Assembly: GCF_028476545.1 (NCBI RefSeq)
Contig: NW_026731611.1
Coordinates: 496,001 to 560,000 of the forward strand
Reading direction: 5' to 3'
Origin: Physella acuta
Lineage: Eukaryota; Mollusca; Gastropoda; Physidae
Length of the DNA stretch: 64,000 nt
Shown: positions 24,600 through 34,100 of the stretch, in pieces
How positions within the stretch are numbered: the stretch's first letter is position 1
Layout of the letters: each line of letters starts with the position of its first letter
Notes under the pieces: generated by a model
Databases searched by the model: none
What the model was told of the DNA's origin: nothing
Seen by the model: only the letters and a program-made list of their open reading frames with translations
Translations under genes and position numbers: made by a program

Positions 24600-24810
24600 T
24601 AGGTTGTAGTGTAAGGGGGTGAAGTAATGTAATGGAGGTGATGTAAGGGGGATGATCAAATGTAATGGAGGTGATCTAATGTGAGATGATCTAATTCTAA
24701 TGCAATAAAGATGATCTAAGGGAGATGATCTAACTAATGTAATGAGTTGATGTAAGGGAAATGATACTTTTACCATCGTAGATCACCTCCATTACATTAG
24801 ATCATTTACT
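24600..24810. repeat. GATGATCTAA repeats with a 24-bp inverted repeat
   Basis: The segment contains repeated GGTGATCTAATG/GGGATGATC motifs. The arm at about 24653-24676 (TGATCAAATGTAATGGAGGT plus GATC) is the reverse complement, with one mismatch, of 24780-24803. Together they could form a hairpin with a loop of about 100 bases. It may be a small palindromic element, but no target duplication was found. Confidence 0.55.
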
Positions 24811-24929
24811 TTACAATACAACTTACTTTTCGTGTTGAAAATACTTTAACATCTGGCTAGCTAGGTTATAATGTGTTTTCCCTTCACATTCTGAGCCTGT
24901 AGCAGCCACGTTGTCAGAGTTTCTTCCAG

Positions 24930-25042
24930 GCATCTCGTCAATTGGACTCGGATAAGCAGCGATTTTAACCTTGTGATATGACTTACATAACACAAAATGT
25001 TTTGACCTAAAGGCCAGACCGTGTTTACAATATAATTAAGAA
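24930..25042 (+). repeat. Dispersed repeat, copy 1 of 2
   Basis: A segment of about 110 bp contains AACCTTGTGATATGACTTAC and ACACAAAATGTTTTGACCTA. It recurs at 27287-27396 in the same orientation with roughly 10-15 percent differences by eye. Its family is unknown. Confidence 0.8.
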
Positions 25043-25200
25043 AGTCTACCGCCCCCCCCGAACGAGATGGATTTTATATAGTAAACATACACTTTTACTA
25101 GTGTCCGCCCCCCCCCCCCCCCCCGAAAATTTCAAAAGCCCCCCCCCCTCCCCCACCCCCCGGAGAAAAAAGTCTGGAAGAAGAACTTCACGTTGTAGAA
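25043..25200 (+). repeat. Poly-C element, copy 1 of 2
   Basis: The segment runs from AAAGTCTACCGCCCCCCCCG through ACGAGATGGATTTTATATAG, long C tracts and GAAAAAAGTCTGGAAGAAGA. A reverse-oriented relative lies at 41190-41335. It abuts the dispersed repeat at 24930. Short open frames across the C tracts are not genes. Confidence 0.65.
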
Positions 25201-25289
25201 ATATTTTAGCTGAATGGTTAGACAGGTCGCCTGTAGAACTCAATTTAAGTAGACCCATAGGTCACATAAACATAAGAACACCAGTGGAT

Positions 25290-26020
25290 GGGGGGGGGGG
25301 GGGGGGGGGATAGGGTGGAGTGCTGGTTTATGGAGGACTGAACGGGATAGGACTGAGGGGATAGGGAGGAGTGAGGGGATAGGGAGGACTGAGGGGATAG
25401 GGAGGAGTGAGGGGATAGGGAGGACTGAGGGGATAGGGAGGACTGAGGGGATAGGGAGGAGTGAGGGGATAGGGAGGACTGAGGGGATAGGGAGGACTGA
25501 GGGGATGAAGGGATAGGGAGGACTGAACGGGATAGGGAGGACAGGGAATAGGGAGGACTGAACGGGATAGGGAGGACAGGGGATAGGGAGGACTGAACGG
25601 GATAGGGAGGACAGGGGATAGGGAGGACTGAACGGGATAGGGAGGACAGGGGATAGGGAGGACTGAACGGGATAGGGAGGACAGGGAATAGGGAGGACTG
25701 AACGGGATAGGGAGGACAGGGGATAGGGAGGACTGAACGGGATAGGGAGGACAGGGGATAGGGAGGACTGAACGGGATAGGGAGGACAGGGGATAGGGAG
25801 GACTGAACGGGATAGGGAGGACAGGGGATAGGGAGGACTGAACGGGATAGGGAGGACAGGGAATAGGGAGGACTGAACGGGATAGGGAGGACAGGGGATA
25901 GGGAGGACTGAACGGGATAGGGAGGACAGGGGATAGGGAGGACTGAACGGGATAGGGAGGACAGGGGATAGGGAGGACTGAACGGGATAGGGAGGACAGG
26001 GGATAGAGAGGACTGAAGCT
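25290..26020. repeat. G-rich minisatellite (18- and 34-bp units)
   Basis: The left part (to about 25510) repeats GACTGAGGGGATAGGGAG (18 bp). The right part repeats GGATAGGGAGGACTGAACGG followed by GATAGGGAGGACAG (34 bp), about 15 copies. A G17 tract precedes it. The dense GGG/GGGG runs could form quadruplexes on the + strand. Minus-strand frames of up to 294 codons (Pro/Ser/Leu repeats) are by-products. Confidence 0.93.
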
Positions 26021-27286
26021 GACCAGGAGGCATGTGGCTGCCAGGGAGGACGTCTAGAAATGACCAATTAAGTGATAACCAGAGAGACGAATCGAGTGTC
26101 AAAGAACGACCCCCCTCCCTCCACTCCATCCTCGAAGATCAAGAATGGCTCGCCACTCGGTTTTCTCTTAACATCCACCCCTTCCCCCCTCCTCAAAAAA
26201 AATATATATGAGAAAACAATGTCAGAAGAAAAAGTCTAAGAACGTCCAGCTTTTGGCTGGATGCTAATGACGTAGATGTCTGGGAAAGAATCGATCACAG
26301 ATAATGGCTAGAAAAGAGAGAAAATTTGCACATTTACCCGGCCACCAATGTTCTATGACTTGTCTTTTTGACTCCGTTGTTAGGACTCTAGTCACTATAC
26401 AGTGTCGTACACTTACACACTACCACGATACAACTCGGTGCAAATCTAGTATTTAAACTCAGTGGCGGATTAAGGTGAGGGCTGCCAGAGCAATAACACA
26501 AGGCCCCCAATTTCAAAGCCCATTCCTAAATTATCTTTTACAAACGATAGTGACTAAAATTGTATTTTATATTGGATTTTATTTTTGCTAGTCAAATGGT
26601 CGTCGGATAACCAAATAACACGATTACCAAACAAATTACCAAACAAAAAAATCTCCTCATTAAATATTTTCACTAAAGCACCCAGCCCCCAGTAGTGACA
26701 TCAGGTGTCACCGCTCTGACATTTTCACTTAAAACGGAAATCCCTGCCATAAACTTAAATGATTTATTAATTGTTTGACTTACAAGTGGTTTGATCGTCT
26801 ATTTAAAAACTCATACAAATCAAATCACACACATGAAAGCTTAAATTTTAAATATCGTAATTATTACGGTACTTGATCTTAAAACTGATATGACCATGAA
26901 GGATAAATCCCGCATTATTGAATTTTAGGGACCCCAAATTTTTTTAATTATAATAAATGTGACTTTTTACCGATTTTTATTTTATTTTTACAATGTAAAT
27001 GAATGTTTAAACCCTGAGATAATAAAAGCTTAATTTTATTTCAAATGCAAGAATAGTGAGATTTTCCCTTGGGGAAAAAAGTGGCATACGTCAACTTGAC
27101 ATGTCAAGTTAGCCCTACCTCGAGATTATACAAAGTGTTGCTGTGTTCGCATGCGTTGATTTTAAACCATATAACCTAGCTGTAGAAAAATTAACAATCT
27201 CTTCAAGCCTATTCCTATTCCAACATATATGTTTCATGCTTGTAGTGGCTGATTCCACAAAGTAATAAATATCACAATGTCAATAT
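26021..27286. other. Intergenic DNA, one possible element end
   Basis: CAGTGGCGGATTAAGG at about 26461 looks like the left end of a hAT-like or related element, but no matching right end was found, so it is reported only as a possible fragment. The remainder is AT-rich with no gene. Confidence 0.35.
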
Positions 27287-27396
27287 CACCGTCAGTTGGA
27301 CTTGGATTATCAGCGATGTAAACCTTGTGATATGAGTTACATGACACAAAATGTTTTGACCTAAAGGCCAGATCGTATTTACAATATAGTTTAGAT
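27287..27396 (+). repeat. Dispersed repeat, copy 2 of 2
   Basis: This copy is homologous to 24930-25042: it shares GTTGGACTTGGATTATCAGC-like, AACCTTGTGATATGAGTTAC and ACACAAAATGTTTTGACCTA segments in the same orientation. Confidence 0.8.
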
Positions 27397-27672
27397 AGAA
27401 GTTTTAAATTTGGCGATATTAAACCAAACCTTTTTAGTCTGTTGTCAAGCTTTTTGAAATTTTTTTTTATAATTTGTAGAGATTACACTTAATAATAATT
27501 TTAGAGTTATACCCTAGAACTGGAGCCTAAAAATTTAACTACTTTCGTAGGACATGCAAGATCTATCTGTTACAGATTCAGCTAAAGATCTGCTAGACAA
27601 CTCGTATGTTACGAAAACTATATTGTCCTAAAACAGATAGTGCTTAATTAGCTTTTAATAAAACATCCGTTA

Positions 27673-27876
27673 CAGAGGCGTAGCGATGGGGGGGGGGGGG
27701 CAGGGGGGACCTTAGGGGGCGCCAAAATGGGTTGGAAAAAGTAATCGAAAGTTTGAGGGAGGGGGTGCAAATCAAAAGTTTGAAGGGGGGGGGGGTGCAA
27801 ATGCAAATCAAAAGTTTGAGGGTGGTGCAAATCGAAAGTTTGTCCCCGGGCACCGGGAGGGGTCGCTACGCCTCTG
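27673..27876 (+). mobile_element. hAT-like MITE with internal minisatellite, 204 bp
   Basis: The ends are CAGAGGCGTAGCGA and TCGCTACGCCTCTG, perfect inverted repeats of 14 bp. The flanks carry the 8-bp duplication ATCCGTTA (27665-27672 and 27877-27884). The interior is a stretch of repeated GTGCAAATCAAAAGTTTGAG-like units separated by G runs, ending TTTGTCCCCGGGCACCGGGA. It encodes no protein. Relatives occur at 56878, 57800, 60228 and 61943. Confidence 0.92.
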
Positions 27877-27884
27877 ATCCGTTA

Positions 27885-28251
27885 CAATTCAAATGCATGG
27901 CTTACATTGTCTCAAGAAATAAATCATTCCGTTTGACTCGAGATAAAACTACCCAGGTGTAGACCGATTGTTTCCAACTCCGCCTCCAATTCAATCAGGT
28001 CTTCCAGTTTATTTATAGAACAGAAAACATTCAGTTGTAAACATTAGGTATGGTTGTCATCACTTTGTTACACACCAAGCCTATATATAGATCAGGTAAC
28101 ACGTGTTTCGTTGTATTCAAGTACACACTGAGCTAAATCAAATGTAATTCTTTTCCGTATGTTATTTTTATAATACAAATATTGAATGGTCATTTTCCAG
28201 GAAAATTGACAATTCAATATTCCTTTTATGATCTTATCGTGTGAGCTGAAT

Positions 28252-28345
<94 letters not shown>

Positions 28346-29230
28346 AGTGCTTGCTTTTTTATGTTTGTAAAATTTGTTATTGTTATGACCATTGACCCAT
28401 CAGTATCGATGTCTAACAGCCGTTAATCAGAGAAACTTAAGCTGTGGGTGTGTCTCAAGTTTCTCTTGAGATATCTGATGATGGATCTATTGTCGGTGGG
28501 TGTCGACTGAACCTCGAAGCGCTCAATCGCCTTACCACCCCCTCACCTCCCAGAATACCCAGCTGTGACTTGTTGCTCTAGTTATGCCGTACGTCATGTG
28601 GTACATCTTGCCGTACGTTCTGCAGCACATCTTGTTAAACATCTTGTCGCTGTGCTCATCTCCGAAGTTTTGACAGCTCTGCGTCACACTGCCTTATCAC
28701 ACTTGTCACATCGTCCTATCACACTGTGTCACATCTATCACATTGTGTCACATCGTCCTATCACACTGCGTCACATTGCACTATTACACTTTGTCACATC
28801 GACGTATCACATTTTGTGGTATGGCCCAGGTACCCAGCCAGGCTCGATGATAGAGTGGGGTCAATGTCCTTTGCTCTTCAGGAAGTCAACAAAAGAAGAG
28901 AGAAGGAGAATGAAACATAATATATGAAAGGTTTTTTTTTCTGTAGTATGATTAAACACTTTTAGGTAACTTCCCAGGTTTAAAAAATCTATCTTGCAGA
29001 ATATTGTTAAAATTCATTCAATATGCGTGGGGAGGGGGGGGGGGGCGTGGGGGGATAAGAACTAAATTGTCTATTATCTAACCGACACGCCTCTACCCCA
29101 CCCCCTCTCTGACGTCACTGGTTAATATCCTCTAACTCTACTAAAGTACTTCGCTAGTAAACAAAGTCATAAACATCGCGTCACTCGCAAGTGTACCTGT
29201 ACTAGTACTAAACTCGCGGACTTACAAGAG
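27885..29230. other. Intergenic DNA upstream of the carotenoid oxygenase
   Basis: It includes the TA microsatellite at 28256-28340, a decayed GTCACATCGTCCTATCACAC repeat at about 28690-28810, and a G-rich tract near 29030-29055. No gene is supported. Confidence 0.4.
28256..28340. repeat. (TA)n microsatellite
   Basis: This is an uninterrupted TA run of about 85 bp. Confidence 0.95.
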
Positions 29231-29232
29231 GG

Positions 29233-29240
29233 TATAAAAA
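29233..29240 (+). promoter_or_regulatory. TATA box of the carotenoid oxygenase gene
   Basis: TATAAAAA lies about 90 bp upstream of the first ATG, in a GC-richer stretch (CTCGAGCCGGC). Transcription would be expected to start near 29263-29270. It is a strong consensus match in a plausible place. Confidence 0.65.
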
Positions 29241-29324
29241 ACTCGAGCCGGCTGTACGATAAATGGATTGAACAACAGGTTGCAGGGAGGTTGCTGTTAG
29301 GGCTAGTTAGAGTTTGGTTGCAAT

Positions 29325-29331
29325 ATGTCAG
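29325..29331 (+). CDS. Carotenoid oxygenase, exon 1 (start codon)
   Basis: ATG TCA G is followed by a near-perfect donor CAG|GTAAGT at 29332. Splicing to AG at 30180 gives ATG TCA GGG ATC AAC ATG GTC, in frame with the exon at 30181, so the protein would start MSGINMVTRGPL. The leader exon probably runs from about 29265. The alternative is that translation starts at the second ATG (30189), which has a good ATCAACATGG context; the two differ by five residues. Confidence 0.6.
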
Positions 29332-30180
29332 GTAAGTTTTTTTCCTAGATGTCTTTCGGGAGGATTTCTGCCCCGGGGTGGTGGTGGGGGGGGGTGAGGT
29401 GGAGATTCAGGAAACTTTGAAAATATTATATTTTTAAATATACAATTTAGAAGTTATTTAGTGCTGTTTTAAATGTTGCGCTCATTATATTTTTGCTGTT
29501 AAACTATAAATTTTTAATAACTAAGCTCAAATACTTTGGGTCTTATGGGTACTGTATACTTTACCCATGTGAGCTACGTTTTTTGTTTTGTTTTGTCTTT
29601 CTAATCAATTTTTGACATTGTAAGATTTTATGGACAAAGATTAAACTGAACTATCCATATACTGGACAAAGACCACACAGATTAAACTATTCTCATACTG
29701 GGCAAAGATTAAACTAAACTATTCTCATACTGGGCAAAGATTAAACTAGACTAGTCCGTCACATACCGTACAAAGATTAAGCTGAACTATTAAAAAGATT
29801 ACTCCCTCACATGCACGAAGATTACCCGCCTACATTTTTCTAATGCTAATTCCCCCCCCCCCCCCCCCCCCTTGATATGCAGTGTGCAAACCAACAGATG
29901 CCTCATCCTGTATTGCATAAACATTCTTTAACAGTCCAACATATGTGACATGGGTCGCTCAAACTTCACATTTACAATTCACAGTTTTTATGCAGTGGAT
30001 CTCTCAAACTTCACAACAACAATTCACAGTTTTATGACGTGGATCTCTGAAACTTCACATTTATAAGTCACAGGTTTATGGAGTGGATCTCTGAAACTTC
30101 ACATTTATAATTTACAATTTTATGACGTGGATATCTCAACATTCACACGAAAAAGTCACAATTTGATGCCGTAAAGTCAG
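29332..30180 (+). other. Intron 1 with two minisatellites
   Basis: The intron contains about five diverged copies of GGACAAAGATTAAACTGAAC-type units (about 29630-29815), a C18-type tract near 29853-29870, and about five copies of a 45-bp unit around GTGGATCTCTGAAACTTCAC (about 29950-30140). Its 3' end, CCGTAAAGTCAG, has a weak pyrimidine tract, so the acceptor is inferred mainly from the reading frame. Confidence 0.55.
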
Positions 30181-30437
30181 GGATCAACATGGTCACCCGG
30201 GGTCCACTGACCTGTGCTGTGAGGTCTCTGCTGGGTGGGTGTGTTCTGTTGTACCTGTTCAGTGCCTGCGACAGTGCCTGTGTCGGTGCCTGCGACAGTG
30301 GAACCAACAGTTCCTACAATTTTAGCGCGACAGACGACACCGGATTTGAGTTGCTCTTCGTGTCAAACGACCACGAGTTTCTCAACGCCTCGGTCAAGAT
30401 GAGTCATCCTTATCCATCGTGGGTTCAAGGCGCTTTG
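30181..30437 (+). CDS. Carotenoid oxygenase, exon 2
   Basis: This exon encodes residues about 3-88. After MVTRGPLTCAVRSLLGG comes a hydrophobic run (CVLLYLFSACDSA), read as a signal peptide or anchor. Then come Asn-linked-glycosylation-like sites (NSS, NFS, NAS) and the family-typical entry region with GFELLFVSNDHE and SHPYPSWVQGAL. The last motif joins the next exon's VRNGPGKFEMGE, matching the P-x-W-x-x-G-x-L-x-RNGPG signature of metazoan carotenoid oxygenases, so the splice junction is well supported. The exon ends in phase 0 at TTTG|GTAAGT. A tandem array of this same donor begins immediately. Confidence 0.85.
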
Positions 30438-30925
30438 GTAAGTTGATTATTTCACACTTTGGTAAGTTGATTATTTCACACTTTGGTAACTTGATTATTT
30501 CACACTTTGGTAACTTGATTATTTCACACTTTGATAACTTGATTATTTCACACTTTGGTAACTTGATTATTTCACACTTTGATAACTTGATAATTTCACA
30601 CTTTGGTAAGTTGATTATTTCATACTTTGGTAAGTTGATAATTTCACACTTTGGTAAGTTGATTATTTTATACTTTGGTAAGTTGATAATTTCACACTTT
30701 GGTAAGTTGATTATTTCACACTTTGGTAAGTTGATTATTTCACACTTTGGTAAGTTGATTATTTCACACTTTGGTAAGTTGATTATTTCAAACTTTGGTA
30801 AGTTGATTATTTCACACTTTGGTAAGTTGATTATTTTACACTTTGGTAAGTTGATTATTTCACACTTTGGTAAGTTGATTATTTCACACTTTGCAAGTTG
30901 ATTATTTCACACTTTGGAAAGTTGA
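30438..30925. repeat. 24-bp array made of the 5' splice site, about 20 copies
   Basis: The unit is GTAAGTTGATTATTTCACAC followed by TTTG. It starts exactly at the intron's 5' splice site, and each unit end (CTTTG|GTAAGTTG) copies the exon-intron border CTTTG|GTAAGTTG. Some copies in the left third read GTAACTTG or GATAACTTG. In the coding frame every unit begins GTA AGT TGA, so use of a later donor brings an immediate stop. The 160-codon frame in another phase is a by-product. Confidence 0.95.
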
Positions 30926-31114
30926 TTTTTTTGACACGCCGCAGAATCCTCGATTAAACTTGAGGTTTGTACGTTGTCTAAACAATAAGAGAATAATGGC
31001 ATGTTACTGAAAAAAGACGGAGACAAAAGTTCTTTTAAAACCCAGGATCTACGAGAGAGCATTTAGAAAACATTTCACAGGTGGAGCTCTTCTAGCTGAC
31101 GATGATCCTCTAGT

Positions 31115-34100
31115 GTCTCACCTGTTTTGTTCCAGGGTCACCACAGTGTCTCACCTGTTTTGTTCCAGGGTGACCGCAGTGTCTCACCTGTCTTGTTAAA
31201 GGGTCACCATAGTGTCTCACCTGTTTTGTTCCAGGGTCACCACAGTGACTCACCTGTCTTGTTAAAGGGTCACCACAGTGTCTCACCTGTCTTGTTCCAG
31301 GGTCACCATAGTGTCTCACCTGTTTTGTTCCAGGGTCACCACAGTGTCTCACCTGTCTTGTTCCAGGGTCACCACAGTGACTCACCTGTCTTGTTAAAGG
31401 GTCACCACAGTGTCTCACCTGTCTTGTTAAAGGGTCACCACAGTGTCTCACCTGTTTTGTTCCAGGGTCACCACAGTGACTCACCTGTCTTGTTAAAGGG
31501 TCACCACAGTGACTCACCTGTCTTGTTAAAGGGTCACCACAGTGTCTCACCTGTCTTGTTCCAGGGTCACCATAGTGTCTCACCTGTCTTGTTCCAGGGT
31601 CACCATAGTGTCTCACCTGTTTTGTTCCAGGGTCACCATAGTGTCTCACCTGTTTTGTTCCAGGGTCACCATTCTGTCTCACCTGTCTTGTTCCAGGGTC
31701 ACCATAGTGTCTCACCTGTCTTGTTCCAGGGTCACCATAGTGTCTCACCTGTCTTGTTCCAGGGTCACCATAGCGTCTCACCTGTTTTGTTCCAGGGTCA
31801 CCATAGTGTCTCACCTGTCTTGTTCCAGGGTCACCATAGTGTCTCACCTGTCTTGTTCCAGGGTCACCATAGTGTCTCACCTGTTTTGTTCCAGGGTCAC
31901 CACAGTGTCTCACCTGTCTTGTTCCAGGGTCACCATAGTGTCTCACCTGTCTTGTTCCAGGGTCACCATAGTGTCTCACCTGTCTTGTTCCAGGGTCACC
32001 ATAGCGTCTCACCTGTCTTGTTCCAGGGTCACCATAGTGTCTCACCTGTTTTGTTCCAGGGTCACCACAGTGTCTCACCTGTCTTGTTCCAGGGTCACCA
32101 TAGTGTCTCACCTGTCTTGTTCCAGGGTCACCATAGTGTCTCACCTGTCTTGTTCCAGGGTCACCATAGTGTCTCACCTGTCTTGTTCCAGGGTCACCAT
32201 AGTGTCTCACCTGTCTTGTTCCAGGGTCACCATAGGGTCTCACCTGTCTTGTTCCAGGGTCACCATAGCGTCTCACCTGTCTTGTTCCAGGGTCACCATA
32301 GTGTCTCACCTGTCTTGTTCCAAGGTCACCATAGTGTCTCACCTGTTTTGTTCCAGGGTCACCATAGTGTCTCACCTCTCTTGTTCCAGGGTCACCATAG
32401 TGTCTCACCTGTCTTGTTCCAGGGTCACCATAGTGTCTCACCTGTCTTGTTCCAGGGTCACCATAGCGTCTCACCTGTTTTGTTCCAGGGTCACCATAGT
32501 GTCTCACCTGTCTTGTTCCAGGGTCACCATAGCGTCTCACCTGTTTTGTTCCAGGGTCACCATAGTGTCTCACCTGTTTTGTTCCAGGGTCACCACAGTG
32601 ACTCACCTGTCTTGTTAAAGGGTCACCACAGTGTCTCACCTGTCTTGTTCCAGGGTCACCATAGTGTCTCACCTGTCTTGTTCCAGGGTCACCATAGTGT
32701 CTCACCTGTCTTGTTCCAGGGTCACCACAGTGTCTCACCTCTCTTGTTCCAGGGTCACCATAGTGTCTCACCTGTTTTGTTCCAGGGTCACCATAGTGTC
32801 TCACCTGTTTTGTTCCAGGGTCACCATAGTGTCTCACCTGTCTTGTTCCAGGGTCACCATAGTGTCTCACCTGTTTTGTTCCAGGGTCACCACAGTGTCT
32901 CACCTGTTTTGTTCCAGGGTCACCACAGTGTCTCACCTCTCTTGTTCTAGGGTCGAGTTACCATAGTGTCTCATCTGTCTTGTTCCAAGGTCACCATAGC
33001 GTCTCACCTGTTTTGTTCCAGGGTCACCACAGTGTCTCACCTGTTTTGTTCCAGGGTCGAGTTACCATAGTGTCTCACCTGTCTTGTTCCAGGGTCACCA
33101 TAGCGTCTCACCTGTTTTGTTCCAGGGTCGAGTTACCATAGTGTCTTATCTGTCTTGTTCTAGGGTCGAGTTACCATAGTGTCTCATCTGTCTTGTTCCA
33201 AGGTCACCATAGCGTCTCACCTCTCTTGTTCCAGGGTCACCATAGTGTCTCACCTGTTTTGTTCCAGGGTCACCATAGTGTCTCACCTGTCTTGTTCCAG
33301 GGTCACCATAGTGTCTCACCTGTCTTGTTCCAGGGTCACCATAGTGTCTCACCTGTTTTGTTCCAGGGTCACCATAGTGTCTCACCTGTTTTGTTCCAGG
33401 GTCGAGTTACCATAGTGTCTCACCTGTCTTGTTCCAGGGTCACCATAGCGTCTCACCTGTCTTGTTCCAGGGTCACCATAGTGTCTCACCTGTTTTGTTC
33501 CAGGGTCACCACAGTGTCTCACCTGTCTTGTTCCAGGGTCACCACAGTGTCTCACCTGTTTTGTTCCAGGGTCACCATAGTGTCTCACCTGTTTTGTTCC
33601 AGGGTCACCATAGTGTCTCACCTGTCTTGTTCCAGGGTCACCATAGTGTCTCACCTGTTTTGTTCCAGGGTCACCATAGTGTCTCACCTCTCTTGTTCCA
33701 GGGTCACCATAGTGTCTCACCTCTCTTGTTCCAGGGTCACCATAGTGTCTCACCTGTTTTGTTCCAGGGTCACCATAGTGTCTCACCTGTCTTGTTCCAG
33801 GGTCACCATAGTGTCTCACCTGTTTTGTTCCAGGGTCACCATAGTGTCTCACCTGTCTTGTTCCAGGGTCACCATAGTGTCTCACCTGTTTTGTTCCAGG
33901 GTCACCATAGTGTCTCACCTCTCTTGTTCCAGGGTCACCATAGTGTCTCACCTCTCTTGTTCCAGGGTCACCATAGTGTCTCACCTGTCTTGTTCCAGGG
34001 TCACCATAGTGTCTCACCTCTCTTGTTCCAGGGTCACCATAGTGTCTCACCTGTTTTGTTCCAGGGTCACCACAGTGTCTCACCTGTCTTGTTCCAGGGT

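Noticed and set aside
25240-26129. Pro/Ser/Leu-rich minus-strand proteins of 275-294 codons
   Set aside because: They fall entirely in the G-rich minisatellite in two frames at once.
26461-26530. Complete CAGTGGCGGATTAAGG-type element
   Set aside because: Only a left-end-like sequence was found. There is no matching right end or target duplication, so it is kept only as a possible fragment.
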